Source: Strigamia acuminata
Lineage: Eukaryota > Arthropoda > Chilopoda > Geophilomorpha > Linotaeniidae
Length of the DNA stretch: 64,000 nt
Assembly: GCA_949358305.1 (NCBI GenBank)
Contig: OX442314.1
Span: 41,796,581 to 41,860,580 of the forward strand
Direction of reading: 5' to 3'
Below, piece by piece: positions 32,501 through 43,936 of the stretch; position 1 is the first letter of the stretch, and each line of letters begins with the position of its first letter. The notes beneath the pieces were generated by a model. That model was not told the DNA's origin. It made no database searches and was given only the letters and a program-made list of their open reading frames with translations. The translations under genes were made by a program, and so were the position numbers.

Positions 32501-35500
32501 AAAGACGTATTCCCGCAGATCGTCCACCAACAACGTGATCAACTGGCCGCTCGCGTCGTCGAATTTCATCGCTCGCGTGTCCATGTCGGACACGATCATC
32601 CTCTGGCTGAGGTTCTGGCTGAGCAGCGGGAAGTGGTTGACCGTGCAGTAGCGCACGTACTCGATTATCTCGTCGTGCGTCTGCTCGAGGATGCCCAGCA
32701 GACTGCGGTCGTAGTGGGACGAAAGTTCGCCCATGAGGAGCTTGGTGGCCTCGGAGACGACGACGGAGTTGAGGGCGTTGAGGGAGTCGGTGGAGGACAT
32801 TGTGTCCAAGACGAGCTGGGATTGGACGGATTTGGACTTGAGGACGCTTTCGATGATGTACTTGAGTTGCCACTGGAGGAGTTCCATGTCGTCCTCGTCC
32901 ATCTTCATCTTGGAGCGCGGCACGGAAGAGGAGAAGACCGAGTGCGCGAATTTGTGCACGGAGAGGTGGAGTTTCTCGACCTCGTCGGCCTCCCGGAAGG
33001 AGGAGAGGGGAAATACCAGGGAGGTTATGTCCCAGATGAATTGGCGGTCCTCTTCGGAGCAGATGCAGTGGGTTTCGTCGCCGCATTCGGCGGGGTAGGA
33101 GCCGCTGCCGGCGAGTTTGCTCTCGAAGACGGCGAGGATTTGGGTGGTTAGGATGCGGTTGATGATGCCGTGCACGACTTGCTCCTCGAGGAAGGCGACC
33201 GATTCGCCCGATTCGCTTTTTGTGGTCACTTTGTTCGATTCGCTTTTTTCGGTCACTTCGCCCTCGGTTTTCATGCGCAGTTCGGTGTTTTTCATGCCGT
33301 CGATGGTGTTCAGTTTGTGCTCGGAGGGGTAGCTGATGAAAGGGTCGTCGGTTATGAACCAGGTGTCTTGTTTCACCATCTGGCCCAACGCGTCGATTAC
33401 GATTTTGTTCTCGTATTCCCAGCAGCGCAGGAGACGTGCGGCTTCCCGGAGGATTCGTTCGAGAAGCGGGCTTTCCCACACGGCTATTAAGTCGGGGCCT
33501 AGAAAATTAATGATAGAAATATATGGAAATTTGTAACAAAATAGTGCTAACAAAAATGAAGATTTCACTTGCAGCGTGAAAATTGGTGGGAATAATGGTT
33601 TTGGAATAATAAATCGGGAATTAATTGCAGTTAAACAGCTTTTAACCCTTCAGTATTGGGTTTTTTTGCATGCACAGACACGAGTTTGACAGTGAAAGCG
33701 TTAAACAACTGTACTTGTATTAGGTCGTTTAAATTAGATAAACTAGACATGACTTTTCGAATGCAGCTATTTTCTTACCCTGACTATTATTATTATTTTT
33801 TGATAGGAAAAATGATTTTTTTGACCATAAAACTGGTTTTTTGACCATAAAAATAATTTTTTGACCATAAAAATAATTTTTTGACCATAAAAATAATTTT
33901 TTGACCATAAAAATAATTTTTTGACCATAAAAATAATTTTTTGACCATAAAAATAATTTTTTGACCATAAAAATAATTTTTGACCATAAAAATAATTTTT
34001 TGACCATAAAAATAATTTTTTGACCATAAAAATAATTTTTTGACCATAAAACTGATTTTCTTTTACCATAAAACTGATTTTTTGACCATAAAACTGATTT
34101 TTTGACTATTATTAATAAAACTTTGCACCTAAATTCAAATCGGTTAAGCAAAAGTTGCTTAAATGGCTAGAAATAATTGGAGAGATCTAATCGAACAACT
34201 TTTTAACCGAACGTTTTTAAATAATATATTATACTCTACATCGTTACTGCTTGAGCAAATGACGTATTTCCCACTAAAAATTTACTTGAACTTCAACAAA
34301 ACTTGACGAAAAAGACACCACATCAAGAACTCAAAACAAAAACCAACTAAAACCACTTACATAATCAATATACTACTTTTTATAATCCGAACAACATCCT
34401 AACAACAATATTCCAAACTATTAATTATATTAATTTATTATTCCATCGCACCACTCCCAAAAACAAACCCACACCTGCAGAATTGATATCCTCTTCCACC
34501 AGCTGGAAAATCCGAACCACGATCGAAAAAGCCAACTCGTCCATCTTCTCCATCGTATCAATATCCAACCGCCCGATATTAATCATCACCGTCTCCTCCT
34601 CCACCACCTTAACAATCTGCCGCGCGATATCATTCTGCACCTCCACAATCCCATTATGCAACCTGTGGTTCTTCAACGCCGTATACATCTCATTGCTCGT
34701 CTGCATCTTCATCTCCCCCTTACAGCACGTCGCGCTCCCGGAAACGCACGCCTCTGCCGCCACCTCCTCCTTCCGCGCCTCGTTGCACAGCGCCATACAA
34801 CTCCCGTAAAACACGTGACTGGCCAACTCCCTCATCAACGCGTTCAGGTCCCCGCAAGACGTCACGTTGCTCGACTCGAAGAGGAACCTGAGCCGCAACT
34901 CCAGCTCGCGGATCGCTTCGGGTAACAAATTCAGAATGGAATCGCGCACGAACTTCTCCACTCTCCGCTGCGACGGGATCTTGTCGTTCTTCAGCAGACT
35001 GTCCACCTCGACCGTGACCGCCGCCACGATGCCGTCCACCACCCAGTTCCTCTCCTGCACGACCAGCTCGTCCAGCTTGCACATCTGCACCGGATACGCC
35101 TCGATGCTCCGCCGCAGCGAGTCCTGGCGGTCGGCCTCGAGGATCTCGTCCAGCTTGTCCGACACCTCGTGCAGCAGCTCCAACTCCAGCACGAACGTCG
35201 TGGCCATTTTCTGCAGCGTCTGCGTCGAGGTCATCTCGTTGACCTTGGCGACGCCCTCGAGAAACGCGATTCCCTTCTGACGGATCACCTCTTTCAGGCT
35301 TCCGCACGTGTACTCGAGGAATATGCGGCATTTGCTGCTCGGGGTCGCGTCGTTGGCGGAACTCATGTCCTGCACGGCCGCGGTGGCCGCTTGGCTGGCC
35401 ACGTTGAAGCCCATCTCGGCCAGGAGGTTCTTCTGGGGCACGGTGCCCTCGCAGGCCAGCGATTCGGCCATCAGAGTGACCGCGGAGAGGATTTGTTTCA

Positions 35501-38500
35501 TGTTTTTGTTGTGCAGGAGTTTGAATTTGCGGATGCGCGGCTCGGGGCTCGTGAAGCGCTGGTTGAGCGAGATTTTGGAGGATTCGATGACGAGGTCGGA
35601 GAGGTTTTTGCCGAGGGATTTTTTGGTGAGTGCGGAGCCTTCTTTGGCTTCTTTTTCGAGGCGTCCGATGACGGTGTCGCTGATCTCGTACGCGGTGACG
35701 GTGATCTGGTTGAGGAGGTCGTCGTTGGTGCAGTTGGTTCCGATGTTGTGGACTAGGAGGCGCTGTTGGAGGTAGGAGATGATGTAGTCGACGATGCCGT
35801 CGACGAAGAGGTCTTCGGAGACTTGGTTGTGTTTTTCGGGAAGGGCTTGCCTCACTTGGGCGTGCGCGTGCTTCATGACCTGTTGGGTTGGTTTTATTGG
35901 GTTGTTAATGTTGGGTTATTTAGAAGACGGTTGCTTGGCAATGCATGTTGACTGATAGTGGTATAGATAAATTTTGCAGGTTGAAAGAGGATTTTTGAAG
36001 TTTGAGCGTGGAAAAAGGTCATATGCCCAAAAATTACAATTGTGCACTAATAAAGGACATTATTGACCATAAAAATGATTTTTTTGACCATAAAAATGAT
36101 TTTTTTTACCATAAAAATGATTTTTTTTACCATAAAAATGATTTTTTTTACCATAAAAATGATTTTTTTTACCATAAAAATGATTTTTTTGACCATAAAA
36201 ATGATTTTTTTGACCATAAAAATTATTTTTTTGACCATAAAAATTATTTTCTAACTATAAAAAAATTTTTTTTGACTATAAAATGATTTTTTGACCATAA
36301 AAAGTATTTTTGACCATAAAAATCATTTTTTGATCATAAAAATCATTTTTCGACCATAAAAATCATTTTTTGACCATTATTAATAAAATTTTGCACCTAA
36401 AAGTGATTTTATTGCACATGAAAAGATGTTTTGCAAATTAAAAACTATTTTTTTGCACAGAAATCTAGTTATATTGCACTTAAAAAATGATTTTCCGCAC
36501 CTACAAATATTTTTTAGTCAAAAATATAGAGCAATTATTTTCCTAAATAGTTTTCCACCTAAAAAGTGCATTTCACACAAAACAACGATTTCACACCTAG
36601 ACAGTGAAGTTTTCATACTAAAAACACAACAGCTAACTAAAACAACCCGAAAAAATACATTCTCCACCGCAAAACTCTCCTCTCCACCTAAACAAATAAA
36701 CAAATATTCCTCAAAATGCATAGCCAAGTCCCCACCCCATCTATTCAATCACCTGTCTCACGACCGACAGCACGATCCTCCTCACATGATAAGCCGACGG
36801 CAACCTCACGATCTTATTAACCAAACACCACAAATGCGACTCGACCCACGCACTCATCGAGCCCAACAACGGCTGCGGCAGCAACAAAATCACCCGAATC
36901 AAATCCTCAAACTTCTCCTTCGGCACATTCGACGACGTCACGAAATACCGAATCAACTCCGACTGGCACACCTCCAAAACAATACTGCTCGCCGTCACCA
37001 ACAACGCCGCCTGGCAGCACGAAATGTTCTTACTCGGGATCCCCGCCAGCCTCGGCGACCGGTCGCGCATCCAGCTCAACGTCGTCGTCTTGACGTACAC
37101 GTCCAAATGATGCTTCACCATGCGGATACACTCGCGCCACAGGTGGCGCAGCACCGAATCCGACCGGTCGGGCAACTGGTGATGCAGTTCCTCCCACACG
37201 GAGTCGACGACCATTTGTCGCGAGCGGGCGGCGAGGCTGACCAGCAGCGCGCTGCTGGGCAGCCGGTTCATGCGCAGCAAGTGCATGAGTCCGTTCACGA
37301 CCAGACAGATGGAGCCCTTGGCGGACCGGCTGGCGATCCACTTGATGAGGGTGTCGTCGGAGCGGCGGTGCAGGCGGATGCGGCATCGCATGTCCAGGGT
37401 GCTCTGCAGCTGGATGTTGACTCCTTCCATGATGAGTTCTTGGAGGGCGCACCAGACGGTGTCGGCGACGTCCAGGTATTCTTCGGAGGCGCTGCGGATG
37501 ACGTAGTCGACGAGGTGGTCGGAGACGGCGTCGAGGGAGGCGGGGAGTTGGAAGTTGTGTTTGCAGAACATTTTGTCGAGCAGGGTTTTGTCGATGAGGC
37601 AGTTCAGGTCGCTGAGGGCTTCGAGGTAGATGTTGGTTGTCTTGTATCTGAAGTGCAATCGGAGATGATTGGTGAGTGGGAATTTGAGTAAATAGTTCGG
37701 TTACACTTCTAGCGCAATTGGTTGTGCACGTGTTGATCAAAACTACGTGCTATAAGTCTTGGAAATCAGTTCTACAGTCGAATCTCGTTATAACGAGCAG
37801 GTATATTTGTTATAACGAATAATTAAAGATGGTTTGGTTGGTTTGTTGGCCATAGAACACCATGTTAAAAATTTTTATATAAAAAACCTTCGTTATAACA
37901 AAAATTCGTTATAACGAAAATTCGTTATAACGAGACTTCGTTCACCGAAATTTTTTTTTCATAGTGTTTTATGGTCAGCCAACAAAACCACCCATTTTTG
38001 GATATTTTTTATATCGATAATTCGTTATTACGAGAATTCATTATAACGATAATTCGTTATTACGAGAATTCGTAATTCCGAGAATTCGTAATTCCGAGAA
38101 TTCGTAATTCCGAGAATTCGTAATTCCGAGAATTCGTAATTCCGAAAATTCGTTATGACGAGAATTCGCCGAGAATTCTTTTTTTCCGTGAATTCGTTAT
38201 AACGAAAATTTGTTATTACGAGAATTCGTTAAAACGATAATTCGTTATAACGATAATTTGTTTTTCGAAATTTTTTAACATGGTGTTTTATGGTCAGCCA
38301 ACAAAACCAGCCATTTTGGGTATTCGTTGTATCGATAATTCGTTATATCGCGATTTGTTATAAAGAGTTTCGACTGTATCTAAGAAAATTTGATAATTTT
38401 TTTGGGGGCTTCACTTCACCTGATATAAATAGACTTGTTTTTCTCACTGTCCAACTCGGAATTTGAATCACAGATCTGCAATAAAAAATAAGTGAATACA

Positions 38501-38576
38501 TTTATTTTCATTTTCGAATTTATTACCTGATCCTCTTCGGGTAATTCCACTTTTCTTTGAATATTCAAACAATTAC
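29567..38576 (-). CDS. Large multi-exon gene, unrecognised helix-rich protein (5' end not resolved)
   Basis: Five exons fit with matching phases and GT..AG sites: 38576-38527, 38475-38420, 37647-36753, 35879-34475 and 33498-29567, with the stop at 29567-29569. Introns are 51, 772, 873 and 976 bases. The product has at least 2,111 residues. It has no membrane segment or recognised catalytic motif. It is rich in amphipathic helices with Leu/Val and Glu/Lys patterns, has a basic patch (GRRFARRNRPKKAP) and an acidic C-terminus. Exons are GC-rich, especially in third positions, unlike the AT-rich introns. The one huge last exon and the helical repeats recall FSIP2-like sperm sheath proteins, but this is only an impression. 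An upstream exon probably lies in 38863-38586 (after CTTCTTTTTTTTTAG) but its phase could not be made to fit. Confidence 0.75.
33815..34108. repeat. 20 bp minisatellite in intron 4 of the large gene
   Basis: About 15 copies of TTTTTTGACCATAAAAATAA and close variants. The arrays at 33815 and 36053 share the GACCATAAAAAT core. Open frames across it (MVKKLFLWSKNYFYGQK) are artefacts of unit length. Confidence 0.9.
36053..36375. repeat. ~21 bp minisatellite in intron 3 of the large gene
   Basis: About 15 copies of CCATAAAAATGATTTTTTTGA with variants. It shares its core with the array in the next intron, so both probably derive from one seed. Confidence 0.9.
37774..38376. mobile_element. pogo/Tigger-type MITE with internal TCGTTATAACGA repeats
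   Basis: The ends are CAGTCGAATCTCGTTATAACGA and an inverted match ending TTTCGACTG, flanked by TA on both sides. The inside is filled with GAATTC/TCGTTATAACGA-like palindromic units (five CGAGAATTCGTAATTC units near 38060-38150). It lies in intron 2 of the large gene. Confidence 0.85.
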
Positions 38577-39256
38577 CTGCAAATGTCAATTTCCCATTAC
38601 AGAATACAATGAATTTATATTTGCAAACACGTTTTTCACACTTTTCGATTTCGACTGACGAATTAGACCGAATGTTTTCATATTACAGGCTAAATGTTCT
38701 AAAAAAAAAGAAGAAGAAAAAAAGCCATCAGAATGCTGTAACGGTTTGTTTTGAATATTCGCCAAAAATCGTAAGCAACCTTTAGACGCCATTTTTAGAT
38801 GCATTGGAGGCGGATTTGTCGAGTTAAATTTAGAGCGCTGTTCTTTAAACTGAGGAAGCAAACGTTAAAAATTTGTCATGTGAGTTGTGATGAAATATCG
38901 TTTCGAATTCAAACCTTGATTTCGTCGACTCTGTCAAACGGTTTTCCGTTTAATCACGGCCTGTCCTTCGAAATTCTCCCGTTTCTTGTTTCAATTGTTT
39001 GTTATCCGCCCCCATTTTGTCTCAAGCGCTGCCATCTTTTCAATGGGTTGCCGCCTAGCAGTCGCTACCTGTGTTAATTAAATCAAATTGCAGTATATTA
39101 ATAAATCTTGGCGGGAAATTCAAATTGGAGTCACGTTTGATGAACATTATCAATTGTTACTGACGTCAACAGTACGGTTTTAATGGCTTGTATTAGAGAT
39201 GGTTCGCTGAACTGTAAACATTGTACTGGGTGGGACTGACCATCTGATATTACTAC
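38577..39256. other. Divergent 5' region between the large gene and LRR copy 2
   Basis: The minus strand holds a probable upstream exon of the large gene (about 38700-38590, including KTFGLIRQSKSKSVKNVF). The rest, to 39256, would contain both promoters. No clear TATA box is seen. Confidence 0.4.
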
Positions 39257-40540
39257 ATGCCGAATAGGAAATCGGCGTCGAGTTTGGAAGTTTCTTGTTT
39301 AAAATTAATTACCGCACGTTACGACGAAATGCGCCACGAGCTTATTCGTTTTCCGAATTCATTGGTTAAAAAGATATACGAGTTCTTTCTGGATGAAGGT
39401 CTGGACCAATCAAATCGTTTACATTCGGATGATTTCATACGACCCGACACGACAACATTACGCTGTTTGCACTGGTTTTACGATCTGCCTGAACGTGAAC
39501 TTATAGATAAAATCGGCAAAGTTTGTACGAACCTGGCATACCTAGATTTGTCGTACCTAGAACTTCGATCGGAATATGTAATAACATTGGCGAAACATTT
39601 ACCCAACATTCAACGGCTTGATTTGGAAGGAACTGCGATCACGGATTTGATTTTATCCGAGATGTTTACGGAAATTTCAAAAATTCAATATTTAAACATT
39701 CGCTCTACCGCGGTTACGGCGAATGGATGTTTAGTTGTCTTCAAAAATCTGCCTCTTCTAAAGGAATTAGCGATTGATTTCCAGATGTGGGGTGACTTAT
39801 TTCAACTCCTGAAACACGATTTTCATTGCAGCAAAATGCTAAAAACCTATTGCCTAGAAAAGATCATTCTGCATGGATGGACGGATGACGATCTCAGGTT
39901 TGTAACGCAAATGTTTCCAAATTTACACACGATTGAAGTGGGCTTGCTGTCTCCCCCATTCAGGGACTGTTTTAATACTATAGTTGCATCAATATTGTAT
40001 AACCCAATGGGTAGACTAACCAGCTTAACGTTGAGCTGGATTAGTCCAGTCAATCTTAAGCAAATCGACAGTTTCTGTCCAGTGTTGGAAAGTTTAACGT
40101 TGACTATTTGTTCAATGAGCGTTGAAAAACCCAATTCCGATGATTCGGGAAAGGTGATGTTCAGAAATCTACGTTTCCTTTTGATTTACGAAGTAGAGAA
40201 TTTACAACTAAGCCCAATAAGCGAACTACATTTGCGAATGTTACTGCTAAATTCCGTTAAATTAAAAAGCCTAGTTGTTTTTGGTTGTCAAGTTTTCTCC
40301 GATGGCATGGTCACAAAGCTCATTCAGTTGAATTTACTGCAAAATCTGTCGGATTTTGACATCACCGAGTGCCACTCGATTAGTTCTGCAACAATTTTGA
40401 AATTACTAGCAATGAAAAATCCACTAAATCAGTTAAACATCCGTAAATGCCAAAACATCGACAAACCAGCTTGTGATGCAATTACAAATTATGTTCAAAG
40501 TCAGAATTTGGATCTTTCTCTTAGTTTGGACAAAAAATAA
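39257..40540 (+). CDS. Intronless leucine-rich-repeat protein (F-box/LRR-like), copy 2
   Basis: 427 residues starting MPNRKSASSLEVSCL. It aligns along its length with the 24947-26335 product: RHELIRFPNSLVKKIYE against the F-box-like part, CTNLAYLDLSYLEL, LPNIQRLDLEGTAITD and LSDFDITECHSIS as LRRs. The LRRs suggest a ligand-binding or ubiquitin-ligase substrate-recognition arc; no function can be assigned. There are no introns, unlike the large gene next to it. It ends 54 bases from the end of the convergent CDC73-like gene. Confidence 0.8.
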   Translation: MPNRKSASSLEVSCLKLITARYDEMRHELIRFPNSLVKKIYEFFLDEGLDQSNRLHSDDFIRPDTTTLRCLHWFYDLPERELIDKIGKVCTNLAYLDLSYLELRSEYVITLAKHLPNIQRLDLEGTAITDLILSEMFTEISKIQYLNIRSTAVTANGCLVVFKNLPLLKELAIDFQMWGDLFQLLKHDFHCSKMLKTYCLEKIILHGWTDDDLRFVTQMFPNLHTIEVGLLSPPFRDCFNTIVASILYNPMGRLTSLTLSWISPVNLKQIDSFCPVLESLTLTICSMSVEKPNSDDSGKVMFRNLRFLLIYEVENLQLSPISELHLRMLLLNSVKLKSLVVFGCQVFSDGMVTKLIQLNLLQNLSDFDITECHSISSATILKLLAMKNPLNQLNIRKCQNIDKPACDAITNYVQSQNLDLSLSLDKK

Positions 40541-40594
40541 AGAAAATAAATTCAAATATCAAATTCAAAAATTAAATATAATATGAAAAAAACC

Positions 40595-41635
40595 TCAAAA
40601 CCGAAGATGAGCTTTATTTTTAACCACATGCTTATCCAAACTGTTCCAGAAATCCGTAATCTTTGCGCGATCCGTGTGCCTTTTAGAACGACTCAACTGG
40701 ATCACCTGAACATCCCATTTCGCCACATTCGGCTCCAAATTCATCTCGTCAAACTTCAAATGAAACGCTTTAACCTTCGCAAAAATATTAACCGGCCCGC
40801 CCCACGGCCACCCCTTGAACTGCCACGCGGGTCCCTGCACAAACACCGCCACAACACGTTCCCACTCTTCCTTAACCAACTTGGCCGTATTATCGACAAT
40901 TCTATACGGCACTGCACGCCCGTCGCGCGGCCTCTGCACCAGCACTTCTCCGTCCCGTTTAAACCCGCTTCGCTTCTTCTCCTCCGCATCCACAAACCGG
41001 AAATCCTCCAAAATATCTTTCACGTTCACCATATTAATCACGGAAGTCGGCGCCGCCGGGATAACAATGATCGGGGTCCTCGAAACCTTCTGCGGTCGAG
41101 CGACAACGGCTAGTGGCGCTGCGGCCACCGCTGCCACCGTGAAGCTGGCACTCGGGTCGATGTTAAACCCGCCAGTTTCGTCCGTGTGTCGATAACGCTC
41201 TTGCCTGTATCTGTTGTACGGTAATGGTCGTTTCGGGAGCTGGAGGTGCATATTTTGGCCACGAGCGGGTTTTGGGGGTTGTGGTTGTGGTTGTGAATTT
41301 TGGTCATCAGGTGTCGGTTTTGGAGGTTTTTGGGGTTGGGGTGGTTGGGGTGGTTGGGGGAGTGCGGCTTCTTTTATTTTTACGGATTCGAGGACCGCAA
41401 AGACGCTTTTCGCGAAGTTTTTGCCGGGGACTTGGAGTTGGGACTTTCGGGTTCGCCATAATATTTCGCGGCTTATGATGTCGCGCGTGGTGGCTTCCAA
41501 TGTTTCGGTTGGTGAATCGGTTTGAATTTGCGTTTCGTCGTGTTTCGGCTTTTTCGCGATTCTTTTTTGTAAATCTTCGTCGTCGGCCGCTCGCTTGAGA
41601 GTTGGGAGAACTAACTGAGCGTCGATGTCCACCAT
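40595..41635 (-). CDS. CDC73/parafibromin-like protein, N-terminally truncated and intronless
   Basis: 346 residues. The second half closely matches the Ras-like C-terminal domain of CDC73: SRTPIIVIPAAPTSVINMVN, then VAVFVQGPAWQFKGWPW, then IFAKVKAFHLKFDE, ending HLRF. The middle (TRDIISREILWRTRKSQLQ, GKNFAKSVFAVL) also matches. CDC73 is a subunit of the PAF1 complex, which travels with RNA polymerase II. The usual N-terminal ~110 residues and a following segment are absent; animal CDC73 is about 530 residues. A Gln/Pro-rich linker (PQPPQPPQPQKPPKP) replaces part of the middle. There are no introns, so a retrocopy or diverged paralog is likely. The frame is intact and the catalytically silent C-domain is well kept. 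Confidence 0.9.
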   Translation of the reverse strand: MVDIDAQLVLPTLKRAADDEDLQKRIAKKPKHDETQIQTDSPTETLEATTRDIISREILWRTRKSQLQVPGKNFAKSVFAVLESVKIKEAALPQPPQPPQPQKPPKPTPDDQNSQPQPQPPKPARGQNMHLQLPKRPLPYNRYRQERYRHTDETGGFNIDPSASFTVAAVAAAPLAVVARPQKVSRTPIIVIPAAPTSVINMVNVKDILEDFRFVDAEEKKRSGFKRDGEVLVQRPRDGRAVPYRIVDNTAKLVKEEWERVVAVFVQGPAWQFKGWPWGGPVNIFAKVKAFHLKFDEMNLEPNVAKWDVQVIQLSRSKRHTDRAKITDFWNSLDKHVVKNKAHLRF

Positions 41636-42842
41636 GATGTCGCCAATAAATAAATTTGATAGGTGCGAATCGGTTTATACATTCTTTTTGCTTCGTTAAC
41701 GTTTGGCCTTCGTAATTTTTATTTTTTTAAAGTAACGTTATCGTTACGTGAGTAGTTGTTGGTTTTCAAGTCGAAATGGCGTCGCTAGATGGCAACTGAA
41801 GGGAAAATCCCTCTGGGTTACCGTACGTAGTTAAGCTGAAAGATTCGTTCTGTCGAGAAGAGAGCCCATGATTTATGTCCTGTATCCCCCGTAGCACGTA
41901 AAGTAGCCACGTTGATCCACGCCAAGTCGAAGGTTTTGTTTGTCGTGTCGTGTCGTCGGTCTATCTTGAATTTGTCTTGTCTATCGATCGTCTTTTCTAT
42001 CGATCGTTTATTCAATTTTAGTGGTTTTTATTTCCCGTTCAAACAAACTGCATAATCTTTTGGTCCAACAAAACGAGGTAAGTTTTCATCCTTTGATCAC
42101 GAACACCATAAATTAGGTTTATTGTGTTCGTGCTTTGATCAATTCACAGAATGTAGGTTTCTGATCAAACACCGTAACCTTCAATTAATTATTAACATTT
42201 CATGATTATTTATTTATTTATATTTAAGTGTTTATTATTTTGGCACGAAATTTACGGTTCCTATTATTTTTTGAAATGTTTTTATGGCCCAACATCTGTT
42301 TGACAAATCTCCAGCTTTTGTTTAATTTTTTAAAAAAAAACTGATTTATTATTAATTTCCGCATTTCTTTTCAGTCTTTTGAACGACATCAACCGGAAAA
42401 GTGATGTTTTAGACACGCCCGTTTTACGCCAACCACACCGACCAGAGAAACAACATTCCGTTTGTACGAATTGGTATGTATAATATTTTTCGCAGTTTTC
42501 TATTCGGAAAGGAAATTCTGGTTTTTACGTTTCTCCGAAAACTGAATCCATGTAAACTAAAAAATTGAAAAAAATAATCTAATCTTACATTTGTTATTTC
42601 CTAGGTCTCGTAAGTAAGATGTGATCGAGTGCAGAAACTTCACATTCCAACTCAAAACCCAGCATACAACTATTCAAAGCCATAAATTGATTTGTTCGCG
42701 GGGGTGTCAAATCCAACTCTCTACCTCCACGTGGTCACCCCTGGATAAACTGAGCACATTACTTGTCTTGGTCAAACCAGAAGAGAGCTCTGGTCGTTTC
42801 AAAATTTCTGTCACGTTATCTTATACCCGAGGTTTTACGGTA
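41636..42842 (+). other. Possible chain of short non-coding exons
   Basis: Good splice sites occur in order: donor AACGAG/GTAAGT (about 42077), acceptor TTTTCAG (about 42375), donor ATTG/GTATGT (about 42473), acceptor TTTCCTAG (about 42604). No long frame spans them. This may be a 5'UTR or a non-coding transcript. Near 42821-42843 lies one end (TTATACCCGAGGTTTTACGG) of a Tigger-type MITE like that at 43937. Confidence 0.3.
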
Positions 42843-42990
42843 GTTGTATTGTTAGCCCGCATTCAAAAAGGAATGTGGCATTTACAATTCTCATTGTATT
42901 GTTAGCCCGCATTCCTTTTTTTCATGAATGTGGTATTTACAATTCTCTTGTATTGTTAGCCCGCATTTCTACATGATTGTGGCATTTACA
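42843..42990. repeat. Three ~50 bp direct repeats (ATTGTTAGCCCGCATT...)
   Basis: The unit ATTGTTAGCCCGCATT..GAATGTGGCATTTACAATTCTC occurs three times with small changes. Confidence 0.8.
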
Positions 42991-43175
42991 TTTTTTTAAG
43001 TTTCTAAATATTTATGCTGACTATTTCTTATGAAAAGGTTATACAAATTCACCCCGGAGTAATCCTTATTTTCCTGAGAAATGTTGAGAAAAATTCATTT
43101 TTTTTTTGGTATTCTATACTTTTAACGGTGCACACATTCGAATTTGCTATTTCTAACATTTTTACAGATTTTTGC

Positions 43176-43460
43176 TTAACTAGATGACCCTCTTGACAGG
43201 GACACAGCCATCCGCATAAACTTGTTTGCGCTTATATGAGGCGGAATTTCAAAACCAATTGAGGGGCAGTACATACTCAAGTGGTTCTTCTTCATATCTT
43301 TGTTGAACGCGTCAGTTTTTTCTATGTTTTTCAAGTCTCCCAGTGTATCGGCTGGCAATACGAACGCCAGTTCTAATTCATCATATTTTCCATTGGAGAA
43401 TTGCACTGGCGTCCTCGTTTGGTTTCTGATTGGCGAATAGTTTCATATACATTTCATATT
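43176..43460 (-). pseudogene. Serpin-like fragment
   Basis: The frame reads KLFANQKPNEDA, then (after a shift) QFSNGKYDELELAFVLPADT, then SIGFEIPPHIS. This resembles the serpin central region, where an LPY-type strand is followed by F.F.LP and later a P.F.E...L segment. Only one exon-sized piece is present and the assignment is tentative. Confidence 0.35.
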
Positions 43461-43542
43461 CTAATAAATGCGCTTATAGTTGCAGTAACTTGATTGTGAA
43501 TTCTAAATTGAAATCCAGTGGTACATCCTTCAAGAAGTTCTT

Positions 43543-43645
43543 CAACCAATGGCTTTTAAAGTGTATTCTGTGGTGGTTATTTGTGAAAATGAGGAATTAA
43601 TTTTATTAGGATTACATTCTCTGCAAGAAATCTTTGTTCTCGAAG
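43543..43645. repeat. Dispersed ~90 bp repeat (other copy 48925-49006)
   Basis: CTTCAACCAATGGCTTTTAA through TTACATTCTCTGCA is nearly identical in both places. It joins different sequence on the right, so it marks a breakpoint in the mosaic. Confidence 0.85.
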
Positions 43646-43936
43646 CAAATTTAAAATTACAAGACATATGGCTCCGATGCTGTATTTCTGCCAGTTTGGG
43701 ATCTGCATGCTTCCTATGCTTTGCTGCAGCAGACCTGAAGGTTGAGATTTAATTATTCATTCTATTATAATGCTCATTTATTCATTCCGAATCGGAAGAA
43801 TATGGGAGTGTGGCTTTACCCATCAATAACGACTTCTTGTGTTATTAAAACAATAGCGCCACTGTCGTCATTATTGCCATCCGCAGGCACCTGCTCAACT
43901 ATTGGTTCTATGGATGGGACTATTACCGGTATATTA

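Noticed and set aside
29760-33490. Long plus-strand ORFs (331, 543, 292 codons and others) opposite the large gene
   Set aside because: They are antisense shadows of a GC-rich coding exon. Their composition is Arg/His- or Ser-rich without domains, while the minus frame has phased splice sites.
33729-34151. MVKKLFLWSKNYFYGQK-type repeat proteins
   Set aside because: They are open frames produced by a minisatellite in an intron; frames in several registers are equally open.
33815-36375. Tandem arrays considered as CRISPR
   Set aside because: Units are contiguous without spacers, there are no cas genes, and the context is eukaryotic introns.
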